64,000 nucleotides of DNA from Dongia deserti (GTDB taxonomy: Bacteria > Pseudomonadota > Alphaproteobacteria > Dongiales > Dongiaceae), in assembly GCF_003574735.1 (NCBI RefSeq), contig NZ_QORW01000021.1, positions 40,901-104,900 on the forward strand. The letters are read 5' to 3'. The position numbers and the translations under genes were made by a program. Below the pieces are notes generated by a model, which saw only the letters and a program-made list of their open reading frames with translations, made no database searches and had not been told where the DNA came from. Each line of letters begins with the position of its first letter. Position 1 is the first letter of the stretch. Shown piece after piece: positions 17,117 through 26,478 of this stretch.

Positions 17117-17192
17117 CATCTGACATTATCACCGCCGGCTGGGGCGTAACCCGCTCCGGTCGGCTTCACGCCACGTCATCCGCGGTCACATC

Positions 17193-18413
17193 ATGCCCTT
17201 CACAACCGTCTCGCCCCAGTTCAGCGGCCCGGCTCCCCGCCTGAAGATCACTGACGTCGAATGCCATGTCCTGCTGGCGCCCGACTACGATGCCAGCTTT
17301 ACCTCCTCCGCTCAGGACAGCATTGTCGTCGTCATCCGCACCGATGGCGGTGTCGCCGGCATCGGGGAGTGCGATGCCAACCCATGGATGGCGAAGGCCT
17401 GCATCGAGGCACCGGGCACGCACACGATGGGCCTCTGCATCAGGGAGATGCTGATCGGCGCCGATCCATTCCAGATCGGCGCGCTGTGGAAGAAGATGTA
17501 TCTCGGCACCGCCATGAACGGCCGCCGAGGCATGATTATCCACGCCATGAGCGCCGTGGACATGGCGCTCTGGGATCTGTGTGGAAAGGCACTGGGTAAG
17601 CCGGTGCACGAACTGCTCGGCGGGGCGACTCGGTCCCGCATCACGCCCTATGCCTCATTGCAACCGGCAGGCCACCGCTTCGAGGAATATCGTGATGCGC
17701 TCTGCGCTTCCGCAGAGAAGGCGAAGAGCCTCGGCTTCAAGGCGATGAAGACCGAGATCACCATGAACGGCCCCTATGCCCATGGCGGCATGCGCGAGAG
17801 TTACGAGCGCCACACCGAGGTCTTGGCCGCGGTGCGCAAAACGATCGGCCCCGACATCACCCTGATGGTCGACGTCCAGTATCTCTGGGAGGATGCGGCC
17901 ACATGCCTGCAGACCGTCAAGGATTGGGCGGAATTCAACGTCTTCTTCCTGGAGACGCCGCTCTGGTCGGACAATGTGCGGGAGATGGCCAAGCTTGCCG
18001 AGCAGGCACCGATGCCGATCGCGTTCGGCGAATGGCTGGCCACCCGCTTCGAGTTCGAAGAGCTGCTGGACGTAGGCAAGGTGCAGGTCGCGCAGCCCGA
18101 TGTGGGCCGGGTCGGCGGCATCGGAGAGGCGAAGATTGTTTGCGACATGGCCAAGGCGCGTGGCCGCATCATCGTGCCGCATTGCTGGAAGACCGGCATT
18201 TCCATTTCCGGCACCGCGCATCTGGCGTTCGTCACGGACCATTGTGCCTTCATCGAATACCTCCCACCGCAGCTCTGTCATGAGCGCCTGCGCCGCGAGC
18301 TGGCGCAGGAGGAGCTGGTACTCTTGCCTGACGGGACCATTCCCCTGCCGCAAAAGCCGGGGCTTGGCGTCGAGGTCGATTGGGACGTGGTCAAGCGCTA
18401 CAGGGTCGCCTAG
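17193..18413 (+). CDS. Mandelate racemase/enolase-family enzyme 3
   Basis: This 406-residue MR-type enzyme has a complete active site: Lys186 and Glu188 (FKAMKTEI), metal ligands Asp227 (LMVDVQYLW), Glu254 (FFLETPLW) and Glu280 (IAFGEWLA), and His330 (VPHCWKTGI). The gene is inserted between the binding protein and the ATPase of importer 2, which links catalysis directly to uptake. It probably dehydrates or epimerises the imported acid. A GGHR-like insertion region (NGPYAHGGMRESYER) between barrel strands 2 and 3 may shape the substrate pocket. Confidence 0.92.
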   Translation: MPFTTVSPQFSGPAPRLKITDVECHVLLAPDYDASFTSSAQDSIVVVIRTDGGVAGIGECDANPWMAKACIEAPGTHTMGLCIREMLIGADPFQIGALWKKMYLGTAMNGRRGMIIHAMSAVDMALWDLCGKALGKPVHELLGGATRSRITPYASLQPAGHRFEEYRDALCASAEKAKSLGFKAMKTEITMNGPYAHGGMRESYERHTEVLAAVRKTIGPDITLMVDVQYLWEDAATCLQTVKDWAEFNVFFLETPLWSDNVREMAKLAEQAPMPIAFGEWLATRFEFEELLDVGKVQVAQPDVGRVGGIGEAKIVCDMAKARGRIIVPHCWKTGISISGTAHLAFVTDHCAFIEYLPPQLCHERLRRELAQEELVLLPDGTIPLPQKPGLGVEVDWDVVKRYRVA

Positions 18414-18425
18414 CCGGAGCACGCG

Positions 18426-19475
18426 ATGAGCCTTGAGCTCCGGAAGGTCCGGAAGGTCTATGGGTCGATCGAGGTTCTGCCGTCTTTCTCGCTCGAGATT
18501 GCCGATGGAGAGTTCCTGACGCTGCTTGGTCCGTCCGGCTCCGGCAAGACCACCGTGCTGCGCCTGATCGGCGGCTTTGCCGCGGCGGATGGCGGCACCA
18601 TCCTGTTCGAGGGCGCCGACATCACCCGCCTCCCCGCCAACAAGCGGCCATTCAATACCGTGTTCCAGGACTATGCCCTCTTTCCCCACATGACCGTAGC
18701 GCAGAATGCCGGCTACGGGCCGCTGGTCCAGCGGCGCGACCCGGTGAAGTCCAAGAAGCTGGTCGACGAGACCCTGGAGATCGTCGGGCTGACGGAGTTT
18801 CGTGATCGCTATCCGGCGCAACTCTCGGGTGGGCAGCGGCAGCGCGTTGCCCTGGCCCGAGCAATGGTCTGCGAGCCAAGAGTCATACTGCTGGACGAGC
18901 CGCTTGCGGCGCTCGACGCCGGATTGCGGCGGCAGATGCAGCTGTTCCTCAAGCAGACACAGCGGCGTATCCGCACCACGTTCGTCTTCGTCACGCACGA
19001 CCAGGATGAAGCGATCACCATGTCCGACCGCATCGTGGTGATGGACCAGGGCAGGCTCGAGCAACTCGGGACTCCGAAGGAGCTCTACTACCAACCGCGC
19101 ACGCGGTTCGTGGCGGGCTTCTTCGGCGACAACAATCTCATCGGCGGCACATTATCGGTCGCTGCACGGGTAGAGACGCCCTTGGGCTCGTTACCTGTCG
19201 CAGCAGCCGACGGGCTGTCACCCGGCACCAGCGTGCTGTTGGCAGTACGGCCGGAAGCACTGCGCCTCGGTAATGGCGAGGCAGCTATTGCCGCTGACGT
19301 GGAGGAAATCGTTTTCGGCGGTGCCTCCACGCGCCTGCTCCTGCGGGCGAGCGCCGCACCACATCTCCGCCTCGACGTGCGCCTGGCAAGCGACTTCCGC
19401 GCACAGATGCCGGAGGTCGGCCAGCGCGTCACCGTCACCTACGACCCGGCGGATGCCGTGGTCGTGCCGGCTTGA
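18426..19475 (+). CDS. ABC transporter ATPase 2, PotA type
   Basis: This 349-residue ATPase has Walker A GPSGSGKTT, Q-loop VFQDYALFP, signature LSGGQRQR, Walker B VILLDEPLAALD and a TOBE domain in the last 100 residues. It begins 12 bp after the MR gene and ends overlapping the permease start region. It powers the permeases at 19478 and 20323. Confidence 0.93.
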   Translation: MSLELRKVRKVYGSIEVLPSFSLEIADGEFLTLLGPSGSGKTTVLRLIGGFAAADGGTILFEGADITRLPANKRPFNTVFQDYALFPHMTVAQNAGYGPLVQRRDPVKSKKLVDETLEIVGLTEFRDRYPAQLSGGQRQRVALARAMVCEPRVILLDEPLAALDAGLRRQMQLFLKQTQRRIRTTFVFVTHDQDEAITMSDRIVVMDQGRLEQLGTPKELYYQPRTRFVAGFFGDNNLIGGTLSVAARVETPLGSLPVAAADGLSPGTSVLLAVRPEALRLGNGEAAIAADVEEIVFGGASTRLLLRASAAPHLRLDVRLASDFRAQMPEVGQRVTVTYDPADAVVVPA

Positions 19476-19477
19476 CC

Positions 19478-20320
19478 ATGCCGACGAGGGGCCTGCGCGG
19501 GCTGATCTTCGCCGCGGTCGCGGCGCTGCCCGCGGTCGTCATCCTGGTGCCGCTGGGCTCTTTCCTCGTGATGTCCGTGGCGCGTGCCGAGAAACACCGG
19601 ATCATCTATGACTGGACGCTGCAGAACTATGTCAATTTCCTCGGCAACTGGACGTATCTCAGCACATTCCTCGGCACCCTGTGGCTGTGCCTGGAAGTCG
19701 TGCTGTTGTCGCTGATCGTCGGCTATCCCATCGCCTGGTACATCTGGCGGCAGAAGAGCTGGAAGCGCTACGCCCTGCTGCAACTTGCGGCGCTGCCCCT
19801 CTTCATGAGTTACATCGTAAAGCTCTACACGCTCCGCTCCATGCTGGGCCTCAATGGCCTGGTCAATCAGGCGCTCGTGTCACTTGGCATCCTGGAGCAG
19901 CCGAGCCAGGTATTCCTCTACAATCAGAGAGCCGTGCTGATCACCATGACGGTGATCTACCTCCCCTATGTCGTGCTGCCCATCTTCCTAAGCCTCGAGC
20001 GCATTCCACGCTCGCTGCTTCAGGCATCGACCGATCTTGGCGCCGGCGGATGGGATACCTTTCGCCGTGTGGTACTTCCGCTGTCGATGCCGGGCACCAT
20101 CGCCGGCGCCCTGTTCGCCTTCGTCCTCGCGCTGGGCGATTTCATCACACCGCAGATGGTGGGCGGCACCACCGGTTTCACCATAGGCCGTGTCATCTTC
20201 TCCCAGTTCGGGCTTGCTTTCGACTGGCCGTTCGGCGCGTCGATGGCTGCGATCCTGCTGCTGGTAGCTCTTCTGCTCATCGTCGCGGCCGGCTACGCCG
20301 CCAGCAGGCGCCGGGTGTAG
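19478..20320 (+). CDS. ABC transporter permease 2a, PotB type
   Basis: This 280-residue inner-membrane protein has about six helices and the EAA-loop QASTDLGAGGWDTFRRVVLP. The ATG at 19478 is preferred to a TTG at 19472. Only 2 bp separate its stop from the ATG of the second permease. It forms the channel with the product of 20323. Confidence 0.92.
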   Translation: MPTRGLRGLIFAAVAALPAVVILVPLGSFLVMSVARAEKHRIIYDWTLQNYVNFLGNWTYLSTFLGTLWLCLEVVLLSLIVGYPIAWYIWRQKSWKRYALLQLAALPLFMSYIVKLYTLRSMLGLNGLVNQALVSLGILEQPSQVFLYNQRAVLITMTVIYLPYVVLPIFLSLERIPRSLLQASTDLGAGGWDTFRRVVLPLSMPGTIAGALFAFVLALGDFITPQMVGGTTGFTIGRVIFSQFGLAFDWPFGASMAAILLLVALLLIVAAGYAASRRRV

Positions 20321-20322
20321 TC

Positions 20323-21129
20323 ATGCTGCGTACGCGCGGAGACCGCATCGCCGAATATGCCACCTGCGCCGTCACGGTGCTGGTACTGCTGGTGCTTTAC
20401 GCGCCCATCCTGGTCAGCGCCGTGTTTTCCGTGGTGGAGATCCGCCGGGGCGAGATCCTATGGGAGACTTTCACATTCCGGCATTATGTGACCCTCTGGT
20501 CGAACGCCAGCGTGATCGATGCGCTGGCGAACACCGCAATCGTGGCGATCTGCTCGGCGGGGATTGCTTCGATCCTGGCGGTCCTGCTGGCGCTCTACAC
20601 CGAGTGGCATGGCGCGATTGCCCGCACCGCATTGACGCTGCTGATCTACCTGCCGTTCCTGTTGCCGCCGATCGTCACCGGGCTCGCCCTGCTCGTCGCC
20701 TCGGCCAATGCGGATATGGATCGCAGCGTGCTGACCATCATCATCGGCCACACGATCTTCGTGCTGGCGGTGGCGTATCGCCTCGTCCTGACGCGGCTGC
20801 AGGCCCTGCCGCCGACGCTCATCGAGGCCTCGTTCGATTTGGGGGCGAGCCGGTGGCAGACCCTGCGTTACGTGCTGCTGCCGCATCTGGCCTCCTCGAT
20901 TTTGACCGGCGCGCTGCTGGCGCTGACCTTGTCGTTCGACGAAACGCTGATCAGCAGCTTCGTGGCCGGCAATGAGATGACCTTGCCATTGCGCCTGTGG
21001 GCCATGATGCGCGTCGGCTTCACGCCCGAAATCAACGCGCTGGTCACACTCGTTCTGCTGGTTTCGATGGCGCTGGCGCTGGCCGCCGCGTCCCTGCTGC
21101 GCCCCAAGGGAGAGCCTGAGGAGGATTAG
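20323..21129 (+). CDS. ABC transporter permease 2b, PotC type
   Basis: This 268-residue inner-membrane subunit has about six helices, the EAA-loop EASFDLGASRWQTLRYVLLP and the PotC-like TLSFDETLISSF. The true start is the ATG at 20323; the open frame extends back to 19681, but only as an out-of-frame shadow of permease 2a. The following SDR starts 2 bp after its stop. Confidence 0.92.
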   Translation: MLRTRGDRIAEYATCAVTVLVLLVLYAPILVSAVFSVVEIRRGEILWETFTFRHYVTLWSNASVIDALANTAIVAICSAGIASILAVLLALYTEWHGAIARTALTLLIYLPFLLPPIVTGLALLVASANADMDRSVLTIIIGHTIFVLAVAYRLVLTRLQALPPTLIEASFDLGASRWQTLRYVLLPHLASSILTGALLALTLSFDETLISSFVAGNEMTLPLRLWAMMRVGFTPEINALVTLVLLVSMALALAAASLLRPKGEPEED

Positions 21130-21131
21130 AC

Positions 21132-21926
21132 ATGAATACGAACGCGGGACAGAGACTAAAAGGCCGGATCGCCGTGGTGACCGGCGGCGCGCAGGGGATC
21201 GGCTTTGCCATCGCCAGCCGCTTGGCACAAGAGGGTGCGACGGTCGTAATCGCGGATATCAACGAAGCGCTTGCGCGCGAGGTGGCACAGCGTATCGCAC
21301 AGGCCGGCGGAACCGTCGCCGCCCACCGCGTCGATATCGGCGACGACACCAGCGTCGCCGCCCTGGCCGCCGCGATCGACGCGCAATACGGCCGGTGCGA
21401 GATCCTGGTCAACAATGCCGCCATCTCTGACGGGACGGGCATCGAGAGGATGACCATGGCGCGCTATCACGAGGTGATCCGCGTCAACCAGGACGGCGCC
21501 GTGCGCATGTGCCTCGCCTTTGTGCCGCTCCTCAAGAAGGCGAAGGACGGCAAGCGGATCGTCAACATCGCGTCGATCATGGGTGTGCGCGGCTGGCCCG
21601 ACGCGATCCCTTATTCCACCGCCAAGGGCGCGATCGTCAATTTCACGCGCGCGCTCGCGGCCGATCTGGCGCCGCACGGCATCATGGTCAATTCACTCGC
21701 ACCGGGTTTTGTCAACACACCAATGTCCATCCTGCCGGATGGCTCACATGAATACGATTCCGACTGGTTCCGCGATATCTACGTGAAATATGGCCGCATC
21801 CCCCTGCGGCGGTATGCGGAGCCGGAGGACATGGCAGGCCCGGCTTTCTTTCTCTGCTCCGATGATTCGCGCTATGTGACCGGGCAAATCCTCATGGTCG
21901 ATGGCGGAACGTCTGCCACATTCTAG
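21132..21926 (+). CDS. SDR F
   Basis: This 264-residue classical SDR has GGAQGIG, NNAAISD, catalytic Ser in NIASIMGV and YSTAK. Asp in VIADINEA suggests NAD(H). It is the last gene of the GntR-controlled operon, two bases behind the permease. It has no obvious poly-T terminator behind it; a short hairpin and an unusual repeat follow at 21958-22026. Confidence 0.9.
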   Translation: MNTNAGQRLKGRIAVVTGGAQGIGFAIASRLAQEGATVVIADINEALAREVAQRIAQAGGTVAAHRVDIGDDTSVAALAAAIDAQYGRCEILVNNAAISDGTGIERMTMARYHEVIRVNQDGAVRMCLAFVPLLKKAKDGKRIVNIASIMGVRGWPDAIPYSTAKGAIVNFTRALAADLAPHGIMVNSLAPGFVNTPMSILPDGSHEYDSDWFRDIYVKYGRIPLRRYAEPEDMAGPAFFLCSDDSRYVTGQILMVDGGTSATF

Positions 21927-21957
21927 CGGCGGACCGCTGCCGCCGGCCCTTCCCTTG

Positions 21958-22026
21958 GTGAACTCTCGACAACGCCGCGGTGAACGGCGCGTTCTAAGCA
22001 CGTGAACTAGCCGCAAGACAGTGAAC
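21958..22026. repeat. Four GTGAAC hexamers at near-constant spacing
   Basis: GTGAAC occurs at 21958, 21980, 22002 and 22021, with spacings of 22, 22 and 19 bp, in the spacer between the convergent SDR F and FGGY kinase genes. A weak hairpin (CGCCG at 21973-21977 with CGGCG at 21985-21989) lies inside. Function is unknown, and the array may be chance. Confidence 0.4.
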
Positions 22027-22032
22027 CCTGAT

Positions 22033-23565
22033 CTAAGATGCGTTTTGGTCGATGCGCTGGATGGCACCCAGCCGCGGAAACATTGTTCGAAGACGGCTGT
22101 AGCTCTCGCGCCACAGATCGAACTTCTCAGCAAGAATGCCTGCAGCACTTCGGTCCGGCTGGAAGACCCGACCGGCCGCGACGTAACGGCTCACATCCGA
22201 CCAGTCTTTGAGAATGCCGGCGCCCATACCCGCCACGAAAGCGGCGCCCAGACTGGAGCCCGGATGTCGGTCGATGCGGGTTATCGGCCTTTGCAGGACA
22301 TCGGCGGCAATCTGCAGCCACAAGTCGCTCGCAGCGCCGCCATCGGCAGCGAAGATCTGCCGCACCGTCAGCCCGCGCTCGGCGAATACCTCGACGTGAT
22401 GCCGGAAGCCAAACACGACGCCTTCGAGCGCGGCACGCCAGACGTGCCGCAGGTCGTGGTGCAACCCCAGTCCCACCAGCGTTCCGCGCGCATGAGGGTC
22501 CATCAGCGGGGTCTTCTCGCCCAGCACGTAGGGTAGGAAGAGCAGCTCGCTCTCCGCCGGGACATCTGCTGCCTTTCGATCCAGCCACTGATGGATCCCG
22601 AGACCGGCGGCGCGCGCGGCTTCGAGCTCGCCGCCCGCCCAGCTTCGGACGATCCAGTTGAGGAATGTCCCACTCGCCGCCATGCAGCCGTTCGGGAAGT
22701 AGAGTCCCGGAACGATATGGTAGTCGATGAACAGCCGGCGATCCGAGATCGGCCGATCCGAAGACAGCAGGATGTCCCCTGCTCCCCCGAACTTGATCAC
22801 CAGATCGCCGTTGCGTGCGGCTCCACAGACAAATGCCGACGCGACATGATCGGCGCAGCCCGCGACCACCGGCGTTCCGGCACGCAGCCCGGTGTGACGC
22901 GCCGCTTCCGGCGTCACGGCACCCACAACTTGGTGACTCTTGCGGATCGGCGGCAGCAGCTCGCGATCAAGCCCAGCGAGCTGGACCAGGCGATCATCAT
23001 AGGCACCCGTTGCGATGTTGACGAAGCCCGACTCGAGTGCCCAGTTGTGCTCGACCTGCAAGCTGCCCGAGAGGCGATAAGTAATGTAGTCCGAAGCACC
23101 CAAGACATATCTGGCCTGCGCGAAACGCTCCGGCTCATGAGCCCGCAGCCACATCAGCTTCGGCCCGACGAGCTGCTGGCTGTATCCGGTCCCTGTCAAG
23201 GACAGGAACTCGGCTTCCTCCATCATATTGCGGCAGCGATCAAGTTCCGCGATCGCGCGCGCATCGTTCTGCTGGATGGAGCGCCGCAGGGGACGTCTAT
23301 CCTGATCGAGCAGAATGACGGCGGGCAACATGCCCGTGACGCCCACTGCTGAGATGTCTCCGCTGCGGCCAATCCGGGCGGTCAGGGCGCGGCAGATCTC
23401 GCCGACATTACGCCACCACTCCTCCGGATCCTCTTCCGCCCAATTGGCCTGATCGGAATGGAAGGTAACCGGCCGGCTCTCGACCGCGCGCGTCCCACCC
23501 TCGTCGTCAATAATGATGCCGATCGTCGAGGTCGTCCCGATGTCGAGCCCGAGCAGCAGGGCCAT
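22033..23565 (-). CDS. FGGY-family carbohydrate kinase
   Basis: This 510-residue kinase has the N-terminal phosphate motif LGLDIGTTSTIG, the TGMLPAVILLD segment and the proposed catalytic Asp in GCADHVASAFVCGA. The second ATPase half contains FAADGGAASDLWLQIAAD. Family members phosphorylate free sugars or polyols such as xylulose, ribulose, erythritol or glycerol. The gene is last in the minus-strand transporter operon, 5 bp behind the BtpA-like gene. Its product probably phosphorylates the sugar made by the operon's SDR. The exact substrate is unknown. Confidence 0.92.
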   Translation of the reverse strand: MALLLGLDIGTTSTIGIIIDDEGGTRAVESRPVTFHSDQANWAEEDPEEWWRNVGEICRALTARIGRSGDISAVGVTGMLPAVILLDQDRRPLRRSIQQNDARAIAELDRCRNMMEEAEFLSLTGTGYSQQLVGPKLMWLRAHEPERFAQARYVLGASDYITYRLSGSLQVEHNWALESGFVNIATGAYDDRLVQLAGLDRELLPPIRKSHQVVGAVTPEAARHTGLRAGTPVVAGCADHVASAFVCGAARNGDLVIKFGGAGDILLSSDRPISDRRLFIDYHIVPGLYFPNGCMAASGTFLNWIVRSWAGGELEAARAAGLGIHQWLDRKAADVPAESELLFLPYVLGEKTPLMDPHARGTLVGLGLHHDLRHVWRAALEGVVFGFRHHVEVFAERGLTVRQIFAADGGAASDLWLQIAADVLQRPITRIDRHPGSSLGAAFVAGMGAGILKDWSDVSRYVAAGRVFQPDRSAAGILAEKFDLWRESYSRLRTMFPRLGAIQRIDQNAS

Positions 23566-23570
23566 GGCGG

Positions 23571-24371
23571 CTATCGCAGCTTACGCACTTTGTCCATGAA
23601 GCGCTCGACACGCGACCGATCCACCGCATTCCAGGTATTCCCATCAACCTTGAAATGCGTCCCGATAATCGCGCCGTCCGCGATCCTGAGCACGTCGGCC
23701 ACGTTGTCGATATTGACGCCGGTATTGGCAAAAACCGGCGTCGTCGGGATGGCATCCTTGACGAGCTTGAGATCGGCCGTTTCTGCCGCCTGTCCCGTCA
23801 TCGGGCCTGAGACCAGGATGATGTCCGCGAGCGATGAGAACACGGCGCTCTTCGCGCGCTGCGCAATGGGACGATCTCCGATCGGCGATGCGAACTCCGC
23901 ATTGATATTGTACATCAGCACCAGATCCTGGCGATGGCAATCCGTGCGCAGGCGCAGCGCACTCGCGGCATCCGGCGCCCACAACCCCATGTCGGAATCA
24001 TAGATGCCAGTGAAGATCTCGCGCGCGAACTTGGCACCACTGGCAACGGCAAGGGCGACGGTCGCAACCGGATCCCACAGATAGTTGACGCCAAACGGCA
24101 TCTTGATGAGCCGCTTCAGCTCGCCGATCGCGAAAGCCATCGCAGCGAGGGTCGACGGCGAGGCCTTCAGAAGATAGGGGCGATCGCCCTCATTCCCGAA
24201 CATGACCGCGTCGACTCCGCCCGTCTGCAGGGCTTCGAGATCCTTCGCGCAGGAATCCACGATCTTCTGCATGCCACCCTTCGGGTCATAGAGCGGCGAG
24301 CCCGGCAGCGGTGGCAGATGGACCATCGCGACAATCGGCTTGTCGTGGCCGAACACGGCCTTCAATTCCAT
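23571..24371 (-). CDS. BtpA/SgcQ-family TIM-barrel protein
   Basis: This 266-residue protein shows the family opening (VAMVHLPPLPGSPLYD) and VDAVMFGNEGDRPYLLK, GVNYLWDPVATVALA, EIFTGIYDSDMG, VFANTGVNIDNV and GAIIGTHFK. It is a phosphate-binding-type TIM barrel. BtpA was linked to photosystem I assembly in cyanobacteria. SgcQ-like members sit in sugar operons and their chemistry is not established. Here it lies between an ATPase gene and an FGGY kinase gene, which suggests an aldolase- or epimerase-like step on a phosphorylated sugar. That role is inference. Confidence 0.9.
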   Translation of the reverse strand: MELKAVFGHDKPIVAMVHLPPLPGSPLYDPKGGMQKIVDSCAKDLEALQTGGVDAVMFGNEGDRPYLLKASPSTLAAMAFAIGELKRLIKMPFGVNYLWDPVATVALAVASGAKFAREIFTGIYDSDMGLWAPDAASALRLRTDCHRQDLVLMYNINAEFASPIGDRPIAQRAKSAVFSSLADIILVSGPMTGQAAETADLKLVKDAIPTTPVFANTGVNIDNVADVLRIADGAIIGTHFKVDGNTWNAVDRSRVERFMDKVRKLR

Positions 24372-24385
24372 GAGTCAGTCTCCAA

Positions 24386-25507
24386 TCAGATGAGGCTCGG
24401 TCGGCTAAGGACCTTGCCCGTGGTCTTGTCGAACAGGTGAATCTGGCTGAGATCGTAATGCAGGGTGAGCGGCTGGCCGGGCGAGGCTGAGAAATCACGC
24501 GGGCAACGGACCATGACCTCGGGCCCGCCGTTCCCGCCCAACTCGCAGACCAGAATGACTTCAGGCCCCAGCACCTCCGTCGCGACCGTGGCGACAGGCA
24601 CGGCTTGGGACAGCTTCACATTGCCGCGGGACAGATGGAAATCCTCCGGCCGCAGCCCGAGCGTAACCGCATTGCCGGACTGCGCGGCATAGCCATCGCG
24701 CAAGGCGGGCGGCAGGACGAACCGCGCAGTACCGGCAACCGCGGCGAGGCCGGCCTGATCGTGCTCGAGCCTGCCCGAAACCAGGTTCATCGGCGGGCTG
24801 GCGAGAAACCCTGCGACGAAGGTGTTGGCGGGGTTGCGATAGACCTCCATCGGCGCACCGACTTGCACGATCTCGCCATCCTTCATGATGCAGATACGCT
24901 GCCCCATGGTCATCGCTTCGACTTGGTCGTGGGTCACGTGGACGATGGTCGTGCCGAGCTTCTGATGCAGCTTGATGAGTTCGGTCCGCATTGATGCTCT
25001 GAGCTTGGCATCAAGGTTGGACAGTGGCTCGTCCAGAAGGAACGCCTTGGGATCGCGCACGAGCGCCCGTCCGAGGGCAACGCGTTGCCGCTGGCCGCCG
25101 GACAGCTGTGCCGGCTTCCGGCTCAGCAGCTCCGTGATGCCGAGCATCGTGGCAATGTCCTTGATGCGCCGGTCGATCTCGGCTTTGGGCACATGACGCA
25201 ACTGCAGTCCGAAGCCGAGATTGCCAGCGACACTCATATGTGGATAAAGGGCATAGTTCTGGAAGACGATGGCGATGTTCCGGTCCGCAGGATCGACATC
25301 GTTCATCCGTTCTCCGCCGATCGATAGCTGTCCCGCCGAGATCGATTCGAGCCCGGCGATCATGCGCAGGGTCGTGGACTTGCCGCATCCGGACGGGCCC
25401 AGAAAGATCATGAACTCGCCATCCTTGATGTCGAGCGACACCTCGCGCACGGCCGGAACGCCGTTCGGATAGATCTTGCTCACGCGGTCTAGGACGATGT
25501 CGGCCAT
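24386..25507 (-). CDS. Carbohydrate ABC transporter ATPase, UgpC/MalK type
   Basis: This 373-residue ATPase has Walker A GPSGCGKST, Q-loop VFQNYALYP, signature LSGGQRQR, Walker B AFLLDEPLSNLDAKLR and a C-terminal OB/TOBE region typical of CUT1 importers. It lies 7 bp behind the UgpA-type permease gene. It serves the permeases at 25515 and 27795 and the binding protein at 26479. Confidence 0.93.
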   Translation of the reverse strand: MADIVLDRVSKIYPNGVPAVREVSLDIKDGEFMIFLGPSGCGKSTTLRMIAGLESISAGQLSIGGERMNDVDPADRNIAIVFQNYALYPHMSVAGNLGFGLQLRHVPKAEIDRRIKDIATMLGITELLSRKPAQLSGGQRQRVALGRALVRDPKAFLLDEPLSNLDAKLRASMRTELIKLHQKLGTTIVHVTHDQVEAMTMGQRICIMKDGEIVQVGAPMEVYRNPANTFVAGFLASPPMNLVSGRLEHDQAGLAAVAGTARFVLPPALRDGYAAQSGNAVTLGLRPEDFHLSRGNVKLSQAVPVATVATEVLGPEVILVCELGGNGGPEVMVRCPRDFSASPGQPLTLHYDLSQIHLFDKTTGKVLSRPSLI

Positions 25508-25514
25508 GAGACTT

Positions 25515-26411
25515 TCAGGTCAGTGAACGCATATAACGGTAGAGGTAGACGGTCAGGGCAAGAATGATGCCGAGTAGAATGATGGACATTGCCGAGGCTT
25601 CGCCGATATTCAGCGACACGAAGGCGGTCCGGTAGATGAAGTAGCTGATGAAGTCGGTGGAGATCCCCGGTCCGCCGCGCGTCATGATGTAGATGAGATC
25701 GTAGGTCTTGACAGCGAAAATGAGCCGGATCAGCAGCGTCACGATGATGACCGGCCGCATCAATGGAACGGTGATGCGCCAGAAGCACTGCAACGGGCTC
25801 GCGCCGTCGACGCGCGCCGCTTCATAAGGCTCCCTCGGCAGGGCCGACAGACCCGCGAGCAGCAGCACAATCATGAACGAAACCTGGTGCCAGATATCGA
25901 CCATGATGACGGTCCAGATCGCGATCTTGGTACTGCCCAGCCAGTTGACCGGCGCGATCCCGACGACCGACAGCAGGTAGTTCACGATACCGAGATTCGG
26001 ATGCAGGAACATGCGCCAGATGAGGCCCACGATGACGGGGTTCATCAGCAGCGGGCATAGCAAAATCGCGTAATAGATCGCCTTGAAGCGCTCCACTTTG
26101 TTGAGCGCGAGGGCCACCAGAAACCCAAGCAGGAATTCCAGCAGGACGACAGCGACGACGAAGAAAGTCGTCAGCCACAGCGAATGTCGGAATTGGCCAT
26201 CCTCCGCGGCTTTGATGAAATTGGCTGAACCGGTAAAGGTGTCGAAATTGGGACTGATCAGCGTGTAATCGTGCAGGCTGGTGTAGAATGCCCAGAATAC
26301 TGGAAAAAGAATCACCAGGAACAGCAGTGCGAGACTCGGCGAGGCCATCAGCCAACCGAACCGCCGGTCGCGGCGGTCGGTCAGCGTGAGGGCATGTGCG
26401 CTTTCAATCAT
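25515..26411 (-). CDS. Carbohydrate ABC permease, MalF/UgpA type
   Basis: This 298-residue inner-membrane protein has six predicted helices and the EAA-loop YEAARVDGASPLQCFWRITVPLMRP. It belongs to the CUT1 family (binding-protein-dependent transport of di/oligosaccharides, polyols or glycerol phosphate). In this operon it is separated from its partner permease by the binding-protein gene, which is not the usual order. Confidence 0.92.
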   Translation of the reverse strand: MIESAHALTLTDRRDRRFGWLMASPSLALLFLVILFPVFWAFYTSLHDYTLISPNFDTFTGSANFIKAAEDGQFRHSLWLTTFFVVAVVLLEFLLGFLVALALNKVERFKAIYYAILLCPLLMNPVIVGLIWRMFLHPNLGIVNYLLSVVGIAPVNWLGSTKIAIWTVIMVDIWHQVSFMIVLLLAGLSALPREPYEAARVDGASPLQCFWRITVPLMRPVIIVTLLIRLIFAVKTYDLIYIMTRGGPGISTDFISYFIYRTAFVSLNIGEASAMSIILLGIILALTVYLYRYMRSLT

Positions 26412-26478
26412 GCGCGCTCCTCCTCGTCATGGCTGGCCCACAACGACGGGAGCGCGCGGATCTGGAGATCGCGGCTCG

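Noticed and set aside
21973..21989. CGCCG/CGGCG hairpin as a terminator
   Set aside because: The stem is only 5 bp and is not followed by a T run.
26292..26303. CCAGAATACTGG, similar to IclR operator A
   Set aside because: It lies inside the coding sequence of the MalF-type permease of a DeoR-controlled operon, so it is probably chance.
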